From positions 62,001 through 126,000 of the forward strand of contig JAHLKC010000046.1 of the NCBI GenBank assembly GCA_025449115.1: DNA of 64,000 nucleotides, read 5' to 3'. The translations under genes were made by a program, and so were the position numbers. The stretch comes from Chytridium lagenaria. Its lineage: Eukaryota > Chytridiomycota > Chytridiomycetes > Chytridiales > Chytridiaceae. The notes under the pieces were generated by a model, which saw nothing but the letters and a program-made list of their open reading frames with translations, ran no database searches and was not told the DNA's origin. Numbering within the stretch: position 1 is the stretch's first letter; the number at the start of each line of letters is the position of its first letter. Shown piece after piece: positions 11,398 to 21,113 of this stretch.

Positions 11398-11908
11398 TCA
11401 ACCTTTTGGTTCATTGATGAAAGATAAAGCACATCTCTGCCTCTCATAATTCATCCAGGGTAGAGGCTGAATACTTGGGTTTGAAGGAAATGGGTTCTCA
11501 ACCATGACATTGGACTATTGGACTCACCGATATAAGATTACTGGCGCGTGGTGAGGTTGCGTCGCATGTTGGAAGAGAGCCAGTGGAAGATTCCACTATC
11601 CAGCGACCATCACAGTCTAAAGACATCCTTGGTGTCCTGGGAGGTCTGTCGGCCACTGGAAACACACAGACAGCGCGTCGAGTATCTCGAGGGGGTTCTC
11701 GCACCATGACGGGCGTCCCCAATGGACCAATGTTACCGATATGGGCCCTTTGGTCGTATTCTGGAGTATGCTGACGTGTAGGTTGGATGGGGCCATCAGC
11801 ATCAACGTTGACGTCAGCACTTGTGTCAGGGTCATCAGCACACGAGACACTGTCGCAAGTGTTGGATGCATGGACTCCAAGGTCATTTCGGTCCTTGCCG
11901 TACACCAT
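11398..11908 (-). CDS. Small hypothetical protein, two exons
   Basis: Exon 11908-11528 (ATG, 127 codons) ends at a good donor, TCG|GTGAGT. Exon 11466-11398 continues in frame to TGA, giving ~149 aa. The product starts MVYGKDRNDLG, has an Asp-rich segment and ends PKG. Both strands are open here, so coding status rests on the consistent splice join. It could be the 3' part of a longer gene. No family recognised. Confidence 0.4.
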
Positions 11909-12131
11909 GATACCAGCATCCACTGGATAAAGCTACTGGTCTAAATCAAGACGGCAGACGTTGATGAGATAGAGGATGTGGGGGAGTGGTGATGGATTGT
12001 ATAAATTTGAGAGAAAGAAAAAAACAATATTGAATACATTGATGTTTCAAAAAAGGAGTTTTTCGCGTTTGATTAATCTATTTTATTATAGGGAATATGT
12101 AACCAAGCTAATTGATTTTTGCGTCAAGAGC

Positions 12132-12296
12132 TTATAGGCCAAGATATTTCAGGTCGCCGTCATTGGTAGATTCATTAGAAGAGTCGTTATCATTGGGGGC
12201 GTCATTGGCGGGATCGTCATTGGGAGTGTCATCGGGAGCTTTGGATGCTTGCAATGGCATGGCTTGAACTTGGGAATTGTGTGTAGTGTGGTTAGT
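12132..12296 (-). CDS. Possible 3' terminal exon, acidic Asn/Asp repeat tail
   Basis: After a CACAG acceptor the frame encodes a short protein end with repeated (A/T)P-N-D-D/A modules, ending STNDGDLKYLGL and TAA. No upstream exon joins it with certainty; the candidate at 12812-12626 has the wrong phase. This may be the end of a small or decayed gene. Confidence 0.25.
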   Translation of the reverse strand, partial: TNHTTHNSQVQAMPLQASKAPDDTPNDDPANDAPNDNDSSNESTNDGDLKYLGL

Positions 12297-12625
12297 CTGT
12301 GGTGGTTGTGGTGGTTGTGGAAAAGGACAGGATTAGACATAGTGATGAACATTATATAACATGGTTGTTGCATCAAGGATAATGAGTCTAATGGCGCTAA
12401 TAAAGATACTAAAGATACAGTTGACAAGCGGGGACTTGCTGGATGCGTCCGCTGGATGCGTCCACTCCACGTCTGCCCTGGCTGTCACGGCGATTTCAAC
12501 CATTCCCCCTGTCGCTCTACCTTACTTTACGTTTCACTTCCTTCCTCCCTTATCAACGCTCTCCCTCTTGATGCCTATGAGGCTGTCTGGGACTCTAAGT
12601 CTGACTTGCCCCATATGCACACTTT

Positions 12626-12812
12626 ACCTTGTTTGACTTGCTCTTGAGCCATCGTTTCTTTGACTTGTATGATTGTTTCTTTCCCACTTTGATGCCAAAT
12701 TTTGCCGCCTTAAGCACCCTCGCAATAAAGTCTCAGCATATATAGCGCCCGCCTCAATTGCAAAAGCCTTGTATTCATCTTTACTTTTTGCACATGCTAA
12801 AAAACGCAACAA
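12626..12812 (-). CDS. Orphan coding-like fragment
   Basis: An open stretch without an ATG (contains KSKDEYKAFAIEAGAIYAE and LASKWERNNHTSQ) ending at a donor-like AAG|GTAAAG. It lies directly beside the palindromic repeats at 12832-12916. It looks protein-like, but no partner exon was found. Confidence 0.25.
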
Positions 12813-12831
12813 ACTACATCTTTACCATAGT

Positions 12832-12916
12832 ACGCCAAATGGCGTGAAAATTTTCAACTACCATATAACGCGCCAAATGGCGTGAAAATTTTCACTACCA
12901 TAAAACGCGCCAAATA
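12832..12916. repeat. CGCCAAATGGCG palindrome repeats, left cluster
   Basis: Two near-identical ~40 bp units, each with the imperfect palindrome cgccaaatggcg followed by tgaaaattttca, and a third half-site (gcgccaaat) that abuts the stop codon of the 12917-14982 gene. The same 12-mer, in both orientations, occurs on the other side of that gene at 15064 and 15174. Confidence 0.8.
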
Positions 12917-14982
12917 CTAAGCTTCCCCCTCCTCACAACTGCAACGAGATCCTTCTGCTAACCTTATAAGCTCCTCTTCCTCATCTATATCGCACACTGC
13001 GACTACAAGTTCCTTTCCCTTGTGGCTACGAGTCTAGAAGGATTTGACAAGTTAATAACTTTGTCAAGGAACTTAATCTCATTACCTCAACATTCCAATG
13101 ATTGGGATGAATCCCTGTAGGGCAAACAATTTCTGGTGCCGTCCGAATATAAGATGCAGGCCCAATCCAAATACGTTGATAAGGGGCTATGGTGAGGGAT
13201 GTTTTAGCATTCCCCCAAAAAGAAGGAACCAAAAAAAGGGGTAGACCTACCCCATATCACTTTGGTCACCACATCTCCCTTCTCCAAAGGCTTCCCTGCT
13301 GCAAACGTCCACTGTGACTCTTCCTCATCAATTTGTGATATTATCGTACCATTTCCATGGATATCTTCTCCCACTCTTTTATGACATTCATAAATGTCTG
13401 CATCGCGCTTTCTGTTATTCTCGGTAGATTCCAACCTCTCACCACCATGTTCTTTTGTCTCAAACAATTGCACTATTTAACAATTAGAAGCTCTGAGAGG
13501 CCCTCCTACTTACCATATCAACAAAAGCCTTTGCCGTGATTTCAATAAAAGACTCCATCATCTTATCAACCTCTGTCACTGGATCCCCACTCACAGCCTC
13601 CAGTAATGGGAGGACTACCTTGCTTCCTCGAAGAATCTCTATGAAGGTCTTTACCTCCCATAATTTGCTGCCTCTAACTCTCGTACGATGGCGCCTCACC
13701 CTGAGATTTTGAACGCTCTTCTCAAAAGTGGCAATATTAAGTTCAACAAATATCCCCACGACCAATCTAGTTCTGTAGCTTGGAAGCTTTCTCCTTCATC
13801 ACTGCTGTCACTGTCATCACTACTCCTCCTCTGGAGCCTTGCTTAAACGAGCCTTTTCTTTGAGGCTTCCCATGGGAGACTCTTTCCCTCTTCTCCACTT
13901 GCTTTGTTGTCGATGCTTTTGAGGGCCTGTAAGGTTTTTGTGTCTTGATGGCTTCACTGTCATAGATGGTTTCCGTCTAGCGGCCTCACGTACGGGTCTC
14001 TGGTCGGTATGCGGCCTCACCGGACGCTTCTCCTTGTAGGCTGCCTCAGATGGATGTCTCGGAATACTGACATTGTGAGCCTCTGCTTCCAGCTCTGAGA
14101 GCCATTCCCGAAAGAACAACTTAACGGCTAAAATCAATCATTAGTCCCTTCCACTACTCTATTACCTACTTTGTTCCACAGAAATCCGGATCTCCTCATA
14201 GTGTCCCTCCTATTGAGAGCTGCTGTCAACACCATAGGCTGATCAGGGTACTCCTCACCTCCCAAATTTATTGAAGGCCGTAATTAACCTATCTCTCCTC
14301 GGAGTCGTCTGTAGGACTTCCAAGTACGTTTGCCTTATCTCTCTTAATTGACGAACATTCCTATTCTCACACCTCCACGAGAATACAGCCATCGAGGCTA
14401 ACGCGAATATACTCAAATCCTAGCCATATTTGCAGCCTCTTCAATCAGCTGCTGCAAACCCTAGCTAAGTCAGGAGCATCTGGCCTCTATAATATCCCAT
14501 CATTATCATCAATAAACAAACAATATACTTACTGGAATTGCATTAAAGTCTTGCACTTTGATATATTGCCTTGTTCCTTTCTGTCCCTCGTCATGCTCCT
14601 CAAGATGCTCTTGAAGTACATGGCTTCGCGTCGTCGTCGTCGCCGGCTGCTGCGCCGTCGTTGCTGTCATTGTTCCGCCACCACCTCCGGCTGCTGTGTC
14701 GTCGTTGCTGTCATCGTTCCCGCCACCACCTCCGGCTGCTGCTGTGTTGAAGGTGTTGTCACATCCACTATTTGTGGAAGTGTTCCCTCTACATGCATTG
14801 CAGGTGGTGTCCCTGGACCCATTAACTCTGTGCCTCCTGACTCCGTATCTGATGGCACCTCACTGCCCTTTCAGCTTCATCACTATACATATCTTTTCAC
14901 TGCTTCAAAAGACTAAACTCCCCCCATAAGCAAACATTATGAGAGACCCCTCTGAGGCTGCATGTGCCACAGTGCTTCCCAT
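12917..14982 (-). CDS. Unknown 504-aa protein, candidate cargo of a palindrome-bounded element
   Basis: Twelve exons join with consistent phase throughout: 14982-14919, 14858-14533, 14486-14460, 14419-14259, 14209-14166, 14127-13899, 13837-13763, 13700-13514, 13472-13350, 13311-13251, 13186-13086 and 13033-12917 (TAG). From N to C: a Cys pair (CNACRG), Gly/Asn/Asp tandem repeats, a helical core (VRQLREIRQTYLEVLQ; FLWNKVAVKLFFREWLSELE), a basic linker, an acidic Ser patch (SSDDSDSSDEGES), a second helical domain (VTEVDKMMESFIEITAKAF), then VIWAPYQRIWIGPASY and a Cys/Glu-rich end. I recognise no transposase, nuclease or polymerase motif. Clean phases argue for a living gene. Flanking palindromes suggest mobility, but that is inference. 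The first junction (14919/14858) is the least certain. Confidence 0.75.
14655..14752 (-). repeat. ~45 bp tandem repeat within coding sequence
   Basis: Two full and one partial unit of cagcagccggaggtggtggc / gacagcaacgacgac inside exon 2 of the 12917-14982 gene. They encode Gly-rich and Asp/Asn/Thr-rich segments. Unit length differences shift the encoded residues between copies. Confidence 0.7.
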
Positions 14983-15061
14983 GTCTCCCTCTGAGCTTCT
15001 CTAGTATTGCATGTAAGCGAAAGAAAGCTTAATCTCTAGTATTTAGGAACAGGAGACATGG

Positions 15062-15186
15062 CACGCCAAATGGCGCAACATGTCTCCCAACCTCAAACAT
15101 CAAAAACGTGTAAGAGGGTTTTCCGGAAAAGAGCCGCTCTGTGATATTTCATTTTTGGGATGGGAGGCAGGTCACGCCATTTGGCG
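15062..15186. repeat. CGCCAAATGGCG palindrome repeats, right cluster
   Basis: cacgccaaatggcgcaa at 15062 and the reverse orientation cacgccatttggcgtgag at 15172 lie about 110 bp apart, just upstream of the start of the 12917-14982 gene. With the left cluster they bracket a ~2.35 kb interval. Confidence 0.75.
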
Positions 15187-15431
15187 TGAGCTCTTTCCCA
15201 TCACTTTTGGCTTTGCTATTGTTATTAATGTCATTGCGGATCAAACAGGGGTGGCTTTGGAGGATGGGCTAAATCTCCCAAGCCGTCCCGAAATTATCCT
15301 TATTTTTTTGATAATATTTTGAAGTCTTTTAATATTTTTAATATATTAATAAAATAAATTGCATTTTAGATAGAGTAAACCGTTGAAAACGTTTATTAGG
15401 GGCTATGAGTTTCAATCACCAAGCTTGAGAA

Positions 15432-15643
15432 ATGTATTGGAAAAGCAGTGGTAGGTGGAACGGCGGACCGGCAGCGGCTATTAGAATGCAGTGTTAGATA
15501 TTAATGAAGGTTTTAAAAGCATTCGACGCGATAACGTACATCCTGAAGATGGCATACATGTTGAACATTTTGAAGACAGTGATGGTGTTGAATTTAGCAT
15601 TCTGATGGAAGGCGATTGGGTGGTGAAAAGAGAGGTGATCTGA
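15432..15643 (+). CDS. Small two-exon hypothetical gene (56 aa)
   Basis: A 19-nt first exon (15432-15450, MYWKSS) splices at GTAGGT...ATGCAG to 15492-15643, ending TGA. The product includes VHPEDGIHVEHFEDSDG and FSILMEGDWVVKREVI. The acidic, well-balanced composition is protein-like, and both splice sites are good. It may be a remnant of a larger protein. No family recognised. Confidence 0.35.
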
Positions 15644-17052
15644 ATATTGATTATTATTAAAAGGGGTGAGAAGTCAAAGCTCATATGCTGAACCACCAAA
15701 TTAACACCAACCACCCAGAAAATAAACCAAGCTTCAATGACGAAATGCTGCGTCTTTCACCTCCATCTTGCTGATGTTCAACGATTGTCTAAGAGAATAA
15801 CCAGACATTGTTAGATAGAAAGGGTTATCAGAAGCGCCATTCACCAAAACTCCTTTAGCGTTGGTGTCGTCACTCATTCACTCTGCAACGCTTTTGATAG
15901 GTTCTGGGTAGGAGGTTGGGGTGACTGGAACTGGTGATCAAGGGAAGTGCAAAGATTCCATTCCTTCATTCCTTTCATTCCTTCATTCCTTTATCCATCC
16001 ATCCATCCATCTACATCCTCATCCATCCATCTACATCCTCATACGAGTACTCAATTCTGTTCCGTCTATATTTGTTTTTTTGTATCCGAATTACATCTGC
16101 TATTTACAACTACTTCTAACTCTATACTCCTAACTCTACTCTACTCTACATGTAACTAATTCTAATTCCTCTACATGTAACTAATTCTAATTCTACTTAA
16201 TAACTTATTTTAATTCAACTGAAAACCTATCCGTAGAGACCAATGCGAGCAATGAAGGTTGAAAAAATATCACATGCCCCACCCCCTGGAAAGCATTAGT
16301 GAAATGGGTTAGGGAGGTTTCGGCAATGGTAATGAGACAGAGTGAGTGGCATTGACAAAAACTAAAAGAAAAATAAATAAAAAATAAGCCAAGAATAAAC
16401 AACATGCTAAAACTCACCCGGTTCAAAAGTTGATGACTTAATCTATGTTAGTCCATCTCATCACAAAGAAAAAAACCCCTCAGTATCTCAATAACTCATC
16501 AGTAACCCTCAGTAAATACCCTCCATAATCCTCCTCAGGTAAGTTCAAACTTTTTGTAAAAAAGCCCTCACTTTATTTACAGCTCCCCTCCTGCCGAGCG
16601 GGAGCTGCCTGCATATAGCAGCATAGGAGGCGCGCAGACGTGAAGGGGTACTTGCAAAGCAACGGACGACCGAGGGGTGGCCACCCCTATGATCGTCCTG
16701 GTACCCCCCTGGCCCCACCATTGCGCAAGCGACTCCAGTCCTCAAGGGGGTGGAAGGAAAAGATTCTGAGGGGGTTTGAACCCCTCCAGAACCAAGAGTA
16801 TGCAGTGATATCAATCAGTGAGATGGATGGTGGGTGGGTGGTCAGTGAGCATGGGCAGGTATGTTCGAATTCAAAAAACTGTCGAGGCAAAAACTTTCAG
16901 AACCCCCTTTATATACTAAATTAATTACTAAGCACATATAGAAATATCTTGTCCTCCATCAATATTGGAGACCCGTTGTGGCGATAAAGTTGACTCGAAT
17001 TAAATAAACTACCAACCAAACGATAAGAAACCAACATTATTGTAATTATTGA
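15644..17052. other. Intergenic region with simple repeats
   Basis: Holds a CATTCCTT/ATCCATCC microsatellite (15958-16040) and a GC-richer block at 16560-16800 with many stop-free but unconvincing frames. That block contains a strong hairpin (listed separately). No gene supported. Confidence 0.5.
16762..16793. repeat. Strong stem-loop with tRNA T-arm-like sequence
   Basis: gattctgaggggg-tttgaa-cccctccagaacc forms a 12-13 bp imperfect stem. On the minus strand it reads aggggttcaaacccct, a perfect B-box/T-arm match, but no acceptor, D or anticodon arm is present upstream. It could be a SINE fragment or a chance hairpin. Confidence 0.4.
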
Positions 17053-17640
17053 TCAAGAAATATATGATGATCCGTCACAGAAAAGCTCAGATATCAAAAG
17101 TTTTGCTCTCGCAAAGACGTGACGTCGGGAAATGTCCTTCTCCAACCCCTTTAACATCCATCCGTACATCTCCCCGCAAGTCATAAAAACCAAAGAATCA
17201 CGAGTCCCAGCAAACGGATCATTGTAATGAGTAATTAGAGCAGATCTAAACCCAAACAGAGACCCAGCCTGTCCGTTGATCCTGTATCCAATCTCTCCCA
17301 GATTCAACGCCCCTCCCTTGAAACACTTGAACGGCAACACAAAGCAAAATCCACCAGCTAAATCAGTAAAATCCTTATGGACATGCACTTGAATATGGGA
17401 GTTAACAACCAGTCCACCAAACATCCCACCGGGAACAGGGAAAGTGCTTGCCGAGTCGACGAAAAAGCTCTTCGTTCAATATACTTTGAAGTTCTCCATA
17501 TGATGGAAAAGCTGACGTACAATGTCGGATACCATCTCAAACAGTAGTGAGTTGGCGGCTAAGAATTCCCGTCCGGCAAGAAATTGAGTGATCCTGTCAA
17601 AACTAAACTTGAATCTGTAAAAAACTGGAAATCTTTTTAA
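17053..17640 (-). pseudogene. Fungal 2OG-Fe(II) oxygenase-like domain, broken by in-frame TGA
   Basis: The frame encodes the core of a 2-oxoglutarate/iron dioxygenase seen in many fungal proteins. It has an H-x-D-type site in HVHKDFTDLAGG, then FKGGALNLGEIGYRI, then the distal His and 2OG-binding Arg in ALITHYNDPFAGTRDSLVF. Such enzymes hydroxylate proteins, nucleobases or small molecules; the substrate here is unknown. The upstream part (ITQFLAGREFLAANS) is in the same frame but separated by a TGA at about 17480. No intron removes it without shifting the frame. Either the gene has decayed or a TGG (Trp) was misread. N-terminal exons before 17640 were not resolved. Confidence 0.55.
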
Positions 17641-17952
17641 GTCCGCTTTTTGCTACTGACGCGGAAATTATAAATAACTGCCTTGTACCAGATCAACATC
17701 ATCCTTTGTGCGTACAAAAAACCACATACGGTCTGGACTTTATCATCCCTCACGAGTTGGTTAAGATCAATTATAGAAAAAGGCGTAGATCTAGCTAGCC
17801 GTCAACAGAAAAAGAAAAACCAGTACACGTCCCGCACAAAATCAAATCTTTTCTGGAATAACCAATTCTTACAATCGCTTCCTGAAAAAATAACAACACC
17901 TCTCCATTCATCCCCCTATGAATATTAAACAACGCATACATATTCTGTCCCG

Positions 17953-19939
17953 TCATGCTTTCAAGATCATCTCCCTCCTAACCCCAACATTCTTAATCTC
18001 ATACACTTTCTCCCCCGTTTCAATATGATAAACACAGAACGTCCGATCCAGCGTCAAGGTAAACAACAGCGGCGACAGAACGTAATACGAGCAGGTTAAA
18101 GCTGTTCAAAAAAAAGGCGCGTTAGACGATAAATAAAAAAAGCAGGCTTCAATTACCGTTACCGTTTACTATATCGTTTGGAAAGGTCAGATTTACCAAA
18201 CTCTCAACAGTTGGTATTAATTCAGTGTCTTTGATCGGTAAACCAAGTTTACGTTGTTCTGAAAGACGGGTGTAAGCGGAATCGGCTGGTTCGAGGTTCC
18301 AAGCTACAACTTGACAGTCCCCTTCAGCGTCAGCGATGGAAACGACGGTAAGTGCGCAAGGTCGATTCCAGGTACCTCGCACAACAGCATTCTCAAGGGT
18401 TTTAATATGATTAAAGCTATTCGGTTCAGGACTAGACAGCCGGCTAAAGTCGTCGGGTTCTGTGCGTCCAAAAACAAGGCGTTGATAATTAAAATAATGA
18501 AGCGGGGAATAGAGTTGATTAACTTACCATCCATAAACGCAAATCCCCAAAACAGTGATTCCATCGACGAATTCCTAATCCATGCCACTTTTGTCCCTTC
18601 CTCTATATCCCAGACCACGATTTTCGGCGCACCCTCCTCCCCTTCACCCTCCCCTTCATGCCCCGTCAAAACCAAATGCTTCGCATAAGGCACACACTCT
18701 GAAATACACGTCGCACCCTTCCCCAACCAAGCAATCGGGAGATTCATAAAATTATTTGCCGAAACAATATCGGCGTTGGATGGGATGAAGGAGCGAAAAC
18801 CTTCTTTGGTGGGACCGCGGGAAATCCCTAGGATCATAAAAGTGCCTTTTCGCTTGGATCCGCGTGAGGGACGGTGGAAGTTTGAAGCGGGTTCGAGGGG
18901 GTTTGGGATGATGCGTTGAATTGAAAGGGTGGCGGGGAAGGTAATGGTGAGATATGAAGGTTCAACATGCGCGGCGGAGTAGACTTGTGCTCCTTTCCAT
19001 GTTCTAGATGCGGTATCCTGACACCATTAGATGTAATGCCAACCAAAACTATACAAACCTCATCAATGATAACCAAAATATCCTTTTCAAGATCTAAATA
19101 ATTAACTACTGGTATAATCCTTCCACTCCGTTTTAAGGGGATGACACGGTGCTGGAATACCTCCCCTGTCTGGTAATCCACGAGTAAAATGTTGGCGACC
19201 AATATTCGTCTTGACACGTTCTCCTCTTCATCCATCATCATTCCGTGTCGTGCTGTCAAAACTTCCATACTTTCAATAGGTGGAGACTCATATAACGAGG
19301 AGACAAGGGCTGAGTTGGAGAGAGCGCAGATGGAGGAATGAGCAACGATGGTGGATCGGTTGTCACTTTGTTCGAAAGAAAAGTCTGTGACAAAGCTTAT
19401 AAAAGAGTAAGATACAAAAAAAGAGTGCATGTCTCACGATGTTGTTGTCATGGCAATGGAGTCCGCTTGATGCAGTTGCTTCAACATGTAGAGCAGAAAC
19501 TTTGCCGAAAGCATAGTCTCCCACCCTTGAAAGGCAGTTTTCTTTGGCTTCACCACTTGCTTTCGACCACGCCCTTTCTTCACAGAAGCCTCGTTGCAAT
19601 GAGCCTTCTCCACTGCAGCCCTTTTCCAACCAGCTTCTGCTAAAACGGCTGCCTTCAACTTCTTCCTCCAGTCTGGGCACCTGGTATCGTGTCCGAGATA
19701 TGAGAATGCCTTGGTGAGGCTTGGATATCTTTTACAATATGCAATGAACCATAGACGGTTGGATTGGGAAACCCTGCAAGAGGTAAGCGTTGGATGTTGT
19801 CCTGACGTTTGACGACTTTTTAGTATGAATCTTACTGGTGGGCCCACTTTGAGCATTCTGAAAAGACAAGGAGATGTCGCGGAGAAGGTTCTACGGCGAG
19901 AAAGGTGAGGACCTCCAGCCAGATGTCGGGTGGAGGCTT
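17953..19939 (-). CDS. F-box / beta-propeller-like protein
   Basis: Likely substrate adaptor of an SCF ubiquitin ligase. Exons: 19939-19836, 19773-19438, 19395-19059, 19017-18538, 18459-18157 and 18101-17953 (TGA). All junctions keep frame. The first visible exon has an F-box (PPDIWLEVLTFLAVEP, LLVFSECSKWAH, then SNRLWFIAYCKRYPSL). The rest has beta-rich, WD-like segments (ILLVDYQTGEVFQH; APKIVVWDIEEGTKVAW; RTFCVYHIETGEKVYEI) that suggest a propeller for target binding. No ATG precedes the F-box in this exon, so the start codon lies in an unresolved upstream exon. F-box call is good; propeller call is moderate; target unknown. Confidence 0.7.
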
Positions 19940-20520
19940 CTACGGGGATGATGAAGCCTCTGCATTTCCAAGCCTACTTTAGTTTGTTTTTTTTAAAAAA
20001 AATCTTCTTGGTTTTTTTTCGAAGTTCAAACTAAAACATAGTAAAGATAAACACGATTCGTTACAAGTTTCAAATTGACACGACGAAGTCCTTTTCAGAG
20101 GAGAAAACCGTCGTGCGCCTGCGATAAGCGGCATGTTTACATAGTAAAGATAAATCCAGAAAAGAATAAATATTAATTATCGTTATTCACAGTCCGTCAG
20201 ATATTTCCTTTACCTCAACTAAGCCTTACTCTGTAATCCGCTACACTTCTGGATAAGCAACGAAAACATATTCTAATTAGACAAAAAGGTATAAGTTTGA
20301 GTATACATACAAAGAACAAGGCTTTTTAGCAAGAAGTATGATCTTACGCGTAAGGCTTCACCAATTTGCTCCGGTGCCGCCCTTTTTCTTGGTAGCTCAT
20401 CTTCGGGCTATAAATCGCGCTCACCACCTGTCACATTTCGTGCAAATATATAAACTGGTAATGGTTGAATCTCAAGGAATGCAATCCCATCGCATGAAAG
20501 GCATAAACTCGCAGATTCAG
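19940..20520. other. Intergenic region, no gene seen
   Basis: AT-rich, may contain the 5' exon of the minus-strand F-box gene and decayed upstream parts of the Fanzor-like remnant. The 20338-20547 plus frame has no recognisable motif. Confidence 0.4.
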
Positions 20521-20990
20521 GTGTATTCACCATCGCCTGCAGTGTAAATTCAAATCACTTCGAATTCTATACGTTCTTCTTTCCCGACTACGAAAGATTT
20601 GGGATGAAAACACTCACTCCCTTCACAAACGTTGGCGTGAAGGGTTTACAGAACGTGAAGTCAAGTCAAAGAGTCCGTATACACTCAGTGTTGCATTGCA
20701 AGAATTGCTTCATTACATGGAACAGGGACTTTATGGCGTCCATCGTCATCATGCTGTGCTGCATCACTCAGGCGGAAGGGAGGAAGCACCCTCTCCACGA
20801 CCCAGTTCCTCGGCGATCAGCAGGACAACAACAAGCCCATAATGCCTATATCCTGTCTATTATTACTTTACACCACCCCCTTACTACATTTGTGGCCCTA
20901 CTCCTCCTTTTGGGGAACAGAGGCAAAACTCTTGTAAGTATTGTTCTACATGTATGTGAACTTGACCTGGAATTTCCATGTCAATGTTAA
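20521..20990 (+). pseudogene. TnpB/Fanzor-like C-terminal remnant
   Basis: After an ATTCAG acceptor the frame reads through MKTLTPFTNVGVKGLQNVKS, then VRIHSVLHCKNC and TWNRDFMASIVIM. C-x2-C followed by W-N-R-D-x-x-A-S-x-x-I matches the zinc-ribbon and RuvC-III end of TnpB/Fanzor (OMEGA) nucleases, where the Asp is catalytic and the usual pattern is RDxNAAxNI. The following GRKHPLHDPVPR resembles the family's short tail. The RuvC-I and -II regions were not found upstream in any frame, so this is a fragment. Known Fanzors are RNA-guided DNA nucleases spread by transposons and occur in chytrids. Assignment rests on one short motif. Confidence 0.45.
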
Positions 20991-21113
20991 ATGCAGGTAC
21001 CTCATCTGGCTTCTTTGCACAAAGGACCGAACGCTCTTGCTAAACATCCCAGTAATAGGTTACACAGGATATATTCATGTTGACAAGGTCGATAACAGCT
21101 TTATTGTCGTCCG

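Noticed and set aside
16545..16924. Frames on both strands over a GC-richer block
   Set aside because: Not splice-linked to anything; composition reflects the hairpin and local GC.
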